Shown here: positions 12,231 to 24,314 of the stretch, piece by piece
Layout of the letters: each line of letters opens with the position of its first letter
How positions within the stretch are numbered: the stretch's first letter is position 1
NCBI GenBank assembly: GCA_018881555.1
Contig: JACAXG010000012.1
Span: forward strand, 496,001 to 560,000
Direction of reading: 5' to 3'
DNA: 64,000 nucleotides
From: Amblyornis subalaris
Taxonomy: Eukaryota; Chordata; Aves; Passeriformes; Ptilonorhynchidae
Translations under genes and position numbers: made by a program
Notes under the pieces: generated by a model
Databases searched by the model: none
The model's input: the letters and a program-made list of their open reading frames with translations, nothing else
Told to the model about the DNA's origin: nothing

Positions 12231-15190
12231 TAAAGGGTTTGAGGTGTGGAATTTATAGCCGATACAGGTTAAATATTGTTCCCTCCTTGCATATTTACCC
12301 ACTAAATAATATTTTTGACAGAATATAAATTGCTAATGAAATTTCCGTTCTTGTACATCACTGATTCTGGATAGACCTATATAGATTCAGCAAATGTCAT
12401 GTTGTCAAACCAGTTTTTCAGAAACCTCATTTAGTTAACTTGATTCAATGTCATCAGAGTATTTTAGATTAATTTAGAGGACAATCCTCATCCAAGTATG
12501 TTGCACATAGTCATGATGCAATGTCTGAGACGCACTCAGTTGTGCTTGTCTGCCTCATAACATCACCCCTGTTTTCCTTATGTGCTTTTTTAGGAAAAAA
12601 AAATCCCAAATTTTTGTGGTCGTTTTGTGGAAGAGAGCAGTGGAATTTTTGTAGATTACAGGCTGAAGACACTAAGCTTTCCTTCTCACCGTCCCTTGTG
12701 AGTGACACCAAATTTTAATCTAAAAATTTAGTTTGTGATTGGGTAAAGTGCAGAACCTTCAGCACATGAGTAGACTTTACTTGTGACAGTCATTGGTTGT
12801 TCCCAAGAGGACATGCATACAGGAGAATGTATGCCTGTGTATTTGCTACCTAGCCAATCTTTGGTTTAGCTACTATTTTCCCATGCACAGTTCTGAGGAA
12901 ACCTTTTCTAAAACATCAAAATATTTCAATTCTATTGTTTCAAAAGGGTGCTCAATTCAGTGTTTATTTCTCTTCTTTGTCTGTTAGTAAGTAATGAACT
13001 TTTTTGGAGCAGCAATCATTCCACCACTAAAGTCAGTATAAGTGTATTAAGTATTTACTTGTTAAAAATATTAATCAGCTGTAGACTTATTAATATTCAT
13101 AGGTATTATCATTAAATAATGCTTATACATAGTTAAAAGTTAGAGGAGAATGCAGAAGTTTCAGAAAGTTTAGCTTGCTTTTCATGTTTTTCTTCTATAG
13201 AAAAGAAAATTAGTCCATTTTTATGCCTCCTGACTAAAACAACACTCAGAGATATCTTGGATTTTCCTAGGCTGCTTTTGTAGAAGTAATTTTTACAGGG
13301 TAATATCACTATACATAATGTAATAAGAAATCTGGAACTGAAGCAGTCAATTCTGTCATGTTCTCCAACTTGCTGCTTATTTAGTTAAATAGATAAAGAT
13401 GGATACTACAATATTACTGATGTAATTTGCCATGACTAGTAGAAAAATTATTTCTTTTGATACAGCTAGGGAAAACAAGTGGTATGCTTTTTAGAAATAA
13501 GTATGTTTTAGAAATAAGTACATATGTACATTCATATGTTGAACCACAGAAGAGTTGCAGAAGCTCGTGGAAAAGATGGATGAATTATGTATCTCCTAGT
13601 TGTATTAGATCATGCAAATGGTACACTGATCTTCTTGGAAAAACTAATGCTGTTTTTGAACCACAGTTAAAATACAGAATCGTAGCTGTTAGCTTTGTCT
13701 CCATCAAAACCAGCAACTCTAAATGCTGATGTATGGCAGCTCTGCAGGATTCCAGATAAACAGAAGTATAAAATGCCTCAGCATCCAAGTGTTCCCTTTG
13801 TTGCTTACTCACAGGCCTCAGATGTTTCCAGATGGTGACAGTATCTGCTGCTGCCTAACAGTGCCATGGGCATAATGACCAAGAGTGCTCTGCCTGAGCG
13901 CCTGTGTCTCCTGCGAATGCCTTGCAAGGAACTTAGAAAGGATACTCTTAAACAGGAATTCTGCTCCCGATGCTGAGAACACAGCTCTTCAATGGAGGGA
14001 GAGAGGTGAAGATGGGCAGGTTGTTCTTTGACTGACAGGCTGCAGATATGTTGGTAGCTGAGAAAGAAAAGATGTAAAAGAGTCTTGGGCCTGCTTGTGG
14101 CTACTGTTAATACAGAGCTGAATCAAGGTGTGATAATGAATTGCAAATCTCATTTACAAGCACACCCCTCTTTTTGTATCACTACCTAAAATGTAAAATT
14201 GCCAGGTATTGCATGTGTAGTGGAGAGTAGACACTCTTTTTAACCCTCCTGCATTCTGATTTTTGTAGCTCTCAATTTAAACTCTCAAACTAGTGGTAAT
14301 AATCTATATATCTGCAATAGTTATGCATTAAAACTGTACTTTATTATTCCATTAAGAATTAAAATGTATAATTTAATGCATATATAAGTGTATAATTTAA
14401 TGTATCACTACATATATTTATTAAATAGGTAAGTATGCATTTTTTGCAGCTGAATAACAAGAAGTTATCGAATACTGGTGAGGGAGCTAATGGTAAAGAG
14501 TGCAGTGAACGAAGAAAATGCTATATAACTGAAACCATATGAGAATTCTGTTGAGCTACATTTATTCATTTCTATGGAGTGTTGCCAGCATACCTTCTCC
14601 CTTTGCAGGTGTTCTATATTATCAGTAGTCTCAAAATATTGCAATTATAATATGCCTATTTCATGTAAAAACAGTTTCTGTAGATGAGGGTCGAAAACAC
14701 CGTATAGATACTGGCTTTTGCAGTCAATGTTTTAAGACTGCCATCTGATTACTAGTAGGCTTTAACTCTTACTATCTTTTGAGACTTGCTTTAGAAAAAA
14801 TGCGAATGACTTACATGCCTAACCTTGCTTCCCTTTGAGCAGTTCTGCAGCTCAGCTGTTTGAAGGGCTGATGTTTGTTTCTTTTGTCCCTCAGCAGGTG
14901 GCTACAGTTTCACTGGAATAGCTGATCCTGCTGTGGAACAACATCTGCGGCTTTTTGGGGTCACACTGGCTGGAGTAATGCAAATACTTCCTCCTGGGTC
15001 TGACCCTTATTTTTGTTTAGAGATATAGTACTAATTTATTGCTTAGCATAAGATGTTGTGTGTTGGAATTTATACTGAAGGACTGCTGTTAATCAAATCT
15101 GACCTCTATCTTTCAAAGTGGATAAGAAGCAAGGGTGTAACCTTGATGGTTTTTTCAGAGCTTAATAGAAGATACTAAAGACAATTGAAG

Positions 15191-16150
15191 TTAAGAACAT
15201 CTGAAAAGCTCTGCTGGGTCAGACCAGTGGACCTTCATACTCAGGGTTCAGTCTCCGACAGTGACATTAAGCAATGCCATTAGGGGCTGTACACAAACCT
15301 AGCCATTGTATGACCTAAACCNTTGTTCTCTTTTGCATACTTATTTTTCATATTAGGGATGGTAGGTATATATCTGCTCAGTGTTTTTAGAGCCCATTTG
15401 TGGACCTGCAAACCAAGAACTCATCCTTTTCAAACTTGCTGATGCTTTACTATCTTCACAATCTCCTTTGGCAGCAAGTTCCAGAAGCTTACTACTAGCT
15501 TTGTAAAGAAGCACTTTAATCTTTGTAAACTAATGTTGTGTTAGCTTTGTTAAAGGTCCCTTAGTTCTATTACTGGAGGATTTAGCAAGCAGAAGCTTTA
15601 CATTAGTTTATTTACCATCTTCATGGTTTGATTGATCATATCTTGCTTCAATCTTCTTTCCTAACTGAAGAGCCCCTCAAGTCTCTTTTTCTAAGGCAGG
15701 CACTCTATGCTTTTGATATTTTGTTTGCCCTTCTCTGACTAGAGTCTGTCCTTGAGATGCAGAGACCAGAACTGCTTGAGATATGAGTGGAACAAGGTTG
15801 TATAAATGTGCTCTGTCTTCTTCTCGATGCCTTTCCTTATGATGCCCAGTGTTTTGCTAGGGGGTTTTGTTGCTGTTGTACTGTTAATTCTAGGGATCTG
15901 TCAGTAATGACTGCTGGATTTTTTTCTCCAGTCATTTGTCAGCATGGTGTGTATGTGACTGAGATTATTTTCCATGAGGAGATTATTTTCCATGAGATGT
16001 AGTAGTTTACATATATCTACAGTGAAGCTCATTTGTCATCTTTTTGTCCACTCTGAGTCCTGCACAGCACTTCTGGAGCTCTTTGCCATCATGATGGCAT
16101 TAGTTCTGTGCTCAAAGACAACTTCTTGGTTTTGTCTTAATTTTGCATAC
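15191..16150 (-). mobile_element. Ancient CR1 LINE fragment (3' end and part of ORF2)
   Basis: Seen: reading along the + strand there is GCTGGGTCAGACCA near 15220, then phrases such as GGCAGCAAGTTCCAGAAG near 15470, the segment on early disease-like C/T-rich GCCCCTCAAGTCTC near 15672, TTTGCCCTTCTCTGAC near 15723, and GATGCCCAGTGTTTTGCTA near 15841. Known: these, in this order and spacing, are the reverse complement of an old CR1 family widespread in turtles, crocodilians and birds. The 3' end of the element therefore lies at about 15191, and the reverse-transcriptase end of ORF2 reaches to about 16150. It is heavily diverged, with stops in every frame, so it is inactive. An internal 18-bp tandem duplication (15961-15996) arose after insertion. 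The right-hand boundary is fuzzy. Confidence 0.8.
15961..15996. repeat. Perfect 18-bp tandem duplication inside the old CR1
   Basis: Seen: the 18-bp unit GAGATTATTTTCCATGAG occurs twice head to tail without mismatch (15961-15978 and 15979-15996). The two copies are identical while the surrounding CR1 is strongly decayed, so the duplication is much younger than the element. Confidence 0.95.
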
Positions 16151-19100
16151 AGTATCACTCCGTATGAGTTTTTTTGCATGTATGTCTGATGTCTGAGATG
16201 AGTAAGTNTTGTGGCATATCTGACAAGGGTGTTCATAGATTTAAAAATTATTTGTACATAACACAGGCTTTGTTCTTTTGTTGGTTTTTTTTGAACCTCG
16301 GTAAACATGAGCTCATAAGACTAACAGGTTAATGCTGTGTCCAGAAATCCAGACCAGATAAAATAGAAAGAAAACTCTGAAAAATGCCATTCATAGCACT
16401 TATTCCAACTGCACTGAATGGGGAAGGGAGAATAGTGGTATATAGTATTTGATCCACGTTGATTGCTGTTAAGATTATTCTTAATTAGAACCAAAGAAGC
16501 TTTTAAAAATGTTGGAGTGCAAAGCGACATTTACTCAAATAACTTTAATGCTTTCCTAGCCTCTCTACAGATTCTCTATACAACAGCCTTAACTCCAATA
16601 CCATCTAATTAATCACCTTCCATTTGTGAACTACATTTCATAGTAACATGAAAATAATAACCAAAGCTTTTCCTCTCCTCCCTCCCACTCGTATTAGAGG
16701 TTAGGCTGGAAGCCCNCCACATAGAAAGGATCTCTTCATGTTCCTTGTTCAAAACCAGGCTAGTCATTTGATACTCAAAGCATGTCACTTAGAAAAGCTG
16801 CTGCATTGCAAACAGCCTTGAGAGTGAGGTTTAAAGAAACATCAGAAATGTATTATTAGTGTGCTGTGTTACTACTTACTGTTACTTAGTAAAAAATGTG
16901 GTTTCACAGCACTGTAAGTGACTCCAGCAGCCTGTCTGTGATGATCTGGTTTTCCCTTCTCGCAGTCACAGTAACTCCATCCTTCCCAACCCTTTGCAGA
17001 ACTACTTCAAGACATAAGTCTGGCAGAAGACCACTCCTCTGCCCTGGCCACTGGTTTAAAAAGCCAAAACAAAACAGAAACCCACTTTCTGCCAGCTTGA
17101 ATCTGCTTCACAGAGGACCTTATGAAGGCTGTGCAAGGGAGGACATAGAACCATGAAGGTAAATGCAAGAGAGCGAGATGGTTGAACAGCAGCAGTTAAT
17201 AATTGCCTTATGTGCTTGTCAAACCGCAGCCTAAAGTGCTGTTCTGTTTCTTGATTTATTGTTGTTCAAGTACTTGGCAGAAGTACAGGACTATTTTAGT
17301 AGGCAGCCTATTGCTTTGTTAATTTAAATATTTAGCTTAAAGAATTACATTTTACATTCTTTGAAGAAAGGCTCCAGCTGCTCTACTATCCATTCATGAG
17401 GTCATCTGCTGTGTAAATCTGGTTATCTAAAAGACTGTGTTACCAACTGTAGTTGGCTGCAGCAACAGGATTCTTCTTTCATTTTGTTTTGCACTATAAT
17501 ACAGTTTACCAAAACAGCTTTTTCAAATTAGCATGTATTCAAGTACATAACAAATATATTTCTACTACTTGATTTTTGTTATGGGTGGTTTAAAGTTAGA
17601 TTCCTGATCTATTAAATGTGTGCTGTTTGCAACCTAAGAATCTGTAGCAACCAAGACAAGGTAGTTTGCCAAAGGAAAAGTTTTCGGCGTATTCCATTTT
17701 CACGGTGTGCTTGAAACCCACCTAGTGCTACTTCGTGACAAGCATGTCCGTGTGTACAGTAGCTGCAAAGTCATAGTCAGCTTTCAGTTGGCTGATGCAG
17801 CTCAAAATTAGTTTAGTATGGCATAGTGAGCTCATGGTAGCCTGCAAGGATGTCGTGGATGGACATGGACACTGTTAGTGTATAGCCTGCACAGTCTTTT
17901 TCCTCAGTACTTATAGGCCATGGTAGTGGTAATTGTTGAATCTGTGCTGAATACATTTCGCANCAGACTGATAGAGCAGTGCCACGTGTGCTACTTATCT
18001 GCCTTAAACAGACTATCATCGTAAGAAGTGGAACTNGTGTTCCATTGTTCAATTATGACAATATCTTCTGTGTTAAGATGTGTGCAATCATTCATCTAAC
18101 ATTGNTATAAGATACTTCAGAATCATCAGCGAAATTTTACTATGTTCTTCTCTAGAAGAAATACTCTGATGTAGGTACGATGGTACATGTAAACGAAGCC
18201 AGGCTGTTGTGGACATCCACAAAATATTCTAAACAAGTTAATTTCTTCTATATATGCTTTTTAAGAAGATACTTTAAATCTCAGGAATTCATCAGGTCTG
18301 TTAGGCAGCTAGTATGAGTGGCATTAGTACATTCATAGCATTGTACTATAAAAATCTATTATGTTAATTTTTACATAAAGCTTTCAGAATTTGCAAGATT
18401 TGTCCATGTAGAAAAATAATACATTTGACTTGGATTTCAGACTGTAGTAAAGCCACTAGTTTTTCTTTTACCAAGCTTTTGAGTATGCTAGATTTTTGTT
18501 AAAAGGCTGCAGAAAATGCATCTTAGCTCAAATATAATCATAAACCAAATTCTGTTATATGTAGTTTGCTATTGTATTTGCTTAAAATAAGCTAGGAAGT
18601 AGCAGAGCACTGCTAAAAAGTGGCTGAAAGATTCAAATATATGAAGTTTTCATCACNTGAATTAAACTTCAAATGGAAATTTGCCACTACCTTGGTGAGA
18701 AACAGGTCATGTTGAGTCTCATGTCTCAAGTTTACTTGCTTGGGATTCACCTCTACCCAATGAGTTTGTTAAAGAGCACATTACTACTTCTGCTCTGTAA
18801 TACTTTTACACAAATATTTTGCTGTGTTGCAGCTAAGGTGGAAAATGTTTTGCAAACCCTGAAGAGAGTAGCCTGCTTGCTGGAAATTTTCATGTGCAGA
18901 TTTCAGATTACTCTACAAAGTCATACATTCCCATTCATTAATCAGGCATTGAAATAGACTAGAAAAGTCTGGAATAGAATTTGAGCATCTGGTCTGCTGC
19001 TGATTTTGTAAGTTGGATCATATTAAACATTTCGCATGGAAAATATACTGTTACTGGGGAAAAGTTTGTTTTATCCATATATTCTATCTAGTTTATGAAA

Positions 19101-21119
19101 TTAGAAGTCAATAGGAGTAGAATTCAACACATTATGTCCTAGTTACGAGTGAGGAGGACATATCGAAATACCATATTATGGGTATCTTATTCTGAATATT
19201 TCTCAGGAGAAAATAAAAATTCTTGATAGGTGTGCACATGAACGAAAAAGTGCACACAGAGGCATCAAACAAAATGCTAGTTAAACTAAGCACTAACTTG
19301 TAGAAGTTCTGCACTGTTTATTCATTTATACTAGGGAAATTAAATACTTCTGTTATTGGTGCTAATTCCAAACATAAATAGACTCTCAACTCTGTTGAGA
19401 AGTTCCAAAATAAGATGTTTACTGTGAATTGGTTTTGATTTGCAGAGAAGGAACAGTAATTCTTTGTCTTTAAGATTTGGCATTGATGCCATCTGAAGTC
19501 TCCTGCAAACTGATTTTGGTACTGCAGCTCACATTGTAAAATTGCTCTTCATCATCTGACACAATTAGTGCTTTAATGTCATTAATGATCATGACAAAAG
19601 TAGGTAGCAAGAGTATTTAGTAGTAAAAGCAAAAAGCTCACCTGCAGGTTTTGGGAGAGGAAACTCATGCCATAACATCAGCTGTCCACTTTCAGACACT
19701 TTTTTTTCATTTCAGTTTTCTGAAACAAAATTCATTAATTCTTTTTAGAAAGTAAAACATAAAATGTCACTGCAAAACAGCTCAATAAAAATTCACAGAA
19801 AATAACTAAGTAATAGGCTTCCATCTGAAGATATTACACTTGTACTGAATATCAGGCTGTGCATCAAGTCATAGTAAAACATGGGGATGATGCAGCAGAA
19901 GTGGTGGATCATACAACAAGGAGGCTGTCACAGTAGGCTTCTGCTAGGTTTTGTTTGCCCTCCAAGGACTTNTCAGAACAAAGGCAGCCCACCTGGAGGT
20001 AGAAAAACTTCCCTGAGCCTCTGCCTGCTGCTGCGTTTCATCGGTGGCTTGTGACTGAGCTATCTGACTGTTGCTGGCTGGGTTACTGCAGATCACTCTG
20101 GCTGCCTGTCATGAGATCACAGGTCCATTTAGAGGCAGGCACCAAGGCATAGGAGTTTGAGCCTGGACTAGGTCACGCCCATTTTATATAATTTTAAATG
20201 ATATNTTACTATATTAACCACAAAGTCTGGGGAAGCCGTGTACTGGTTAATGTGTCACAGATGAGGTCACCTGGAAGTAATCTCCTTCATAATTTGAAAA
20301 CTCTGAGAAAGGAAAATTTCTTTATAACCCAGTAAAAGTAAGCAACATACAAGTGCTAATCAATCTTGTCTTCTCTAAAGTAAGTCCCTGTTTCTGAGTG
20401 GTTACTCAGCCAGGTTACTGCATGTTTCCTTTCACTGCTAGAGACTTGTTTGAGGTGATTGCTCTGTAGCAAGACCTCTGGCAGGAGAAGACAAGTCAGT
20501 TACATCTGAGCAATTCCTATGCGCTTCGTACAGTTTTCAGTGAAATGAAGACTCAGACCTGTTGTAATTTTTGTATAAGACCTTTTGGGCTCAGGTGGTT
20601 TTGAGTGCACGTGACCTGATATTTTGGAACTACTCAGAATTATTGTTAATGCAGTTCTTTCTAGCAAGATACCAGTAAGAGTTCTGTGTGTTTTTTCCAG
20701 CTTTTATAGATCTANCCAAACTTTTTAAAAATACAGGTTTTTTTCCCATCTTTCAAACTCTGTCAGTTTTTATGTTACTGGGCCAATATGACCTATAAGC
20801 AAGGTTCCACTTACACAACATGNAGTTGTTTGAAAGTAATTTTTAGTTATGGTTTTAACAACATGGCTTCAAGCAGCTGTATCAAAACTACTACCTGATT
20901 TTACATTTTAAAAAGTGTTTTGTAATTCTCTTAAAGACAAAGCATGTGTGTAAGGTAGAAAGAAGCAACTACTGTCTTGTATGTTGAAACATCCTCTGAA
21001 TAAAAAGTATGACGATTAATACCAGAAATCAGTTTTGGTATTAGTTATAGTACAAATGCTTTTAGTAGTACTTGTTTCTCTACAGTCTTTGAGACTGAGT
21101 TATCTGTAGAACAAGTTAA

Positions 21120-21600
21120 GAAGATTCTACACAGTGCAGCAGAGATGTGGGGTCAGGTTTGGCTCCTGGATTCCCTGCTGCTGTGAACACCTGAGCAGAT
21201 TTGCTTGGGCCAGAGATAATGAAAGGAGCAGTCCTGGCTGAATGTGGTGGATCTGTTTCAGCCGCATTATGGGCACGGCGTGGCCAGAACTAGTTGGTCC
21301 CAGTCACTGGAGAGCAACCAGGAGAGCCGGATGAGATCTGCTGGGTCGGAAAGCATTCTCAGATGCAGGAACATACCTGGGTACCTGGTGGCACTTGTAC
21401 TTGCTTGGTGGGTGAAGTTCAAGGGTACTACAGCTTGGTCCCCTGGTTGAGCCTTTGCCAGTGGCACCACATTTGTATCGGCGCTGAGGATGCTACAGGC
21501 TCAAGTAGCTGTTGGCTGGCTTTGTGGCAGGCTACTCCTCCTGCAGAGTGGAATCTCACGCTCCTGAGAGGCTGGCCTAGCAGTTCAAAAGTGATGATAA
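21120..21600. other. GC-rich block of unknown origin, open frames on both strands
   Basis: Seen: base composition rises sharply compared with the flanks, and several overlapping frames without stops occur on both strands (67-119 codons between 21244 and 21653). The longest, on the + strand, encodes a tryptophan- and cysteine-rich product with no recognisable domain. Open frames on both strands at once point to composition rather than coding. The edges near 21,120 and 21,600 are fairly sharp, which suggests an inserted sequence such as an old LTR or other repeat, or an exon of a non-coding RNA. I do not recognise it as CR1 or as the LTR type found at 28.2 kb. Confidence 0.35.
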
Positions 21601-24270
21601 AAATGCTGAGCAGAAGTTTAGTTTCTACATTTCTTAGTTCAAAAATCATCTAAATATGCTGTATATATGTATTTAGGCATGTCTAAATTGTTAATCCATT
21701 ATGTTGTCTTGTGTACTGCCTCAGAATTCTGTAATTGCTTCCATTTTTTTCTATGTGATGTTCTTATGTGCCAGGATTTCATAACTCACGGGCTGACATT
21801 TTTGCCCGATTTGTCAAGAAGGGCATGGTGTTAATAACAGTATCTCTTCTTTGTTATCTGATGGACTATTTTAATGGAGGAAGATAAAATAATTTGTTTG
21901 ACTTTCATATATTTTCATTGTTGAAAAATAAAATGTTGATCTTTTGAAGATGATGACCGTGTCTTTCATACGTAAAACAATAAGAATTGTTGTAGTCTTA
22001 GCTTCTTTTGCTATATAGTAGCTAGATAAGAATATACTTAATGTTAGATGTTTAAGTACCAGGTAATGTCATGGGATATTAAAGTTTTTGTGATTGGTCT
22101 CTGTCTCAAAAGACAAAGACTTATAGTATTTGAGCAGTTCTAATAGTGNTAATATGAAAGATAAATAAAAGAACCATGGAGATGACAGGTGGGGTTTAGA
22201 AAACAATGAAACCCAGACTGGTTGAATTGAGGACTTAAAACTGGAAGACTATTTCTTTTTTTAACTAGTAAAACTTAGGCTAGACATTTTTCAGTGAGAT
22301 GCAATGACATGCTTAAAGACAAATAGATTTTCTGACTCTGTAAGTAATACAGTTATATTGTGATGGAAATTCAGGAGGTGTTCCCTATGAAGCACAGCAC
22401 TAATATTTCATGTATAACCAATATGGAACTGATTAAATTGCTTTACAAGCAAAGGTTACTAGCATGGTAACAAGAAATATTACAAGCTAATACTGCCTTT
22501 ATCTGAAGATGTATTGTTTTGTGGTAATGAAATATTGTAATAACCTTGCACACCTTTAGAGAAGAACCTCAACTATAGATCTGTGGAGTTATTCTTCAAA
22601 CAGTATAATTATTCTGCTTAAATAATTTTTATGCAAAGAACAGTTACAATAAACAGAACCATAAGAATGAAATGGCCATATTAAATGTTAACAAATGCAT
22701 AAAAGGTAGGCTAACNTACAAGTATGCAGATACAAATAAAATACTTTTTCAAAAGTAAAAATAGTTGATTGCTAAGTGGGTTTCACATCCAAAGCCCACT
22801 GGACTAACTAAAAGTGATCTCTGGGACCTCAGTTAAATTTAGTCAGTCTTGAGTTCTTTCCCCTCTTCCATAAGAGTGAAAAGCCAGGACTTCCCTGAAT
22901 TTCAGTGAATCCAGTTTTCAAGATTTACATAGCTTCCGTGTATTTAACAGCTTTCTCTTGAACACAGTGTTGCAAAGATTTATACTTGCCTTTTCCACAA
23001 AAACTGTAGCCTGGGGCTTCATCAGGATAGTATCTTTACTGAATTTGCTTTTTTAGTATTTGTTTACTGTCAGGAACACCTTGCTCAATTTTTGTACTGT
23101 ATTTGTTCTGGAAATAATGAGTGAGATAAACTGGTGAAAACCGTGAGAGTTTGGGTGAGAAATTTAAGTTGGCAACATAGTTACTATTAAAGTTGACATG
23201 CATTTTAAGGTTTTAAAGGAGATTTGAAATAAAATTATATGCTCTGTTTTACAAGGATGGTTTGAGCATTGCTAGAAAGCTTGTATATTATTTTTTGGTT
23301 TTCTCTGAGTGTAAAGTTTGCAAAACCATTTTTATTTTTTTCTCTTCTGATCCAGCTGGATTTTCATACATAGGAAGGCATGCCACATACATATGATCTT
23401 TGTTCCTTTCAAATACATAACTCTTTCATCATTTGGGGAGTTCATATAACCCAGTTATTTCTTGTTATGAGGAAATTCAGAACTGTGCTAAAAGATGTTA
23501 CCTACAGATTTTTCTGCCTGTTAGCTTAAAAGGGAAACAGCCTGCCCCCTCTTCTTGCTATATTATATAGTGGTATGACAGCTGTTCTTTTAACTGGGTC
23601 ATTAAGACATATACAGAAGACCTGATTTGTGAGACCTAAATTACACAAATCTCACGGAAAAGTCAACAGGATGTTTGTTCATTAAATGAGAATCTCACTG
23701 AACAAAAGACTCTACTACTATTACTTTGCATCAAGGTTAAATTCATAACACTGTACCAGCTATACCATATTGAACTCTCTCATGGAAATGCAGTTTGAAC
23801 TCCAGTGTTTACCCAATACAGACGTGATGAATATATAGCTCTAATAGAAATGCCATTTTTGGGTGCTAGTGACTGAAGATGAGTACTTTGATTCAGGAAT
23901 TTGGGCATGTTATTTAGCAGTGTTTCAAGATTTATTTCAATGGCATTTTATTAAATATGCCAATTTCTGTATGGTGTTTGACTTCAGGTAGCAGTGACAT
24001 ATGACTTCTTAGAAAATGCATGTCTGCTTCACCACGTGAGATGGTGGGCCCTGTTCTAGGGTTATGTCAAAATTTGGCATAAACTTATATGTGAATTGCA
24101 TTTACACTTTTTTTCAGGGTCAGTTTCACTAAAGGTTATCAAGGAAGATGCTTGAAGTGTAGTCACACACAGAACATGCTTTGCTCTTTATCAGAGAGGT
24201 ATCAGCCAACAGAGGGGGTGGTTGTTGTCTTTTCGTGTTCTACTGAAAGGACAGATTTTGTTCCGTTTAG

Positions 24271-24314
24271 AGGTCTGTAACAGTTCCCGAGACAGAATTT
24301 CCTGAAGGGAAAGG
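24271..24314 (+). other. 44-bp exon-like segment with good splice signals
   Basis: Seen: a pyrimidine-rich acceptor (TTTTGTTCCGTTTAG, AG at 24269-24270) and a donor GG|GTAAGG (GT at 24315-24316) bracket 44 bp. One frame is open across it (RSVTVPETEFPEGK); the other two contain stops. No homology is recognised. Segments like this occur by chance in long introns, so it is only a candidate. Confidence 0.15.

Larger units (their letters stand above)
11430..15190. other. AT-rich DNA right of the CpG island, probable first intron
   Basis: If the donor at 10725 is real, this stretch is intronic. It holds an exon-like open segment at 11729-11850, a MIR-like relic near 12194-12230, and two small tandem duplications: a 17-bp period at 13490-13520 (unit near TTTAGAAATAAGTA) and a 24-bp period at 14365-14402 (TGTATAATTTAATG). 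No protein-coding gene is recognisable. Frames of 60-90 codons at 12.5-13.8 kb occur on both strands and look random. Confidence 0.65.
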
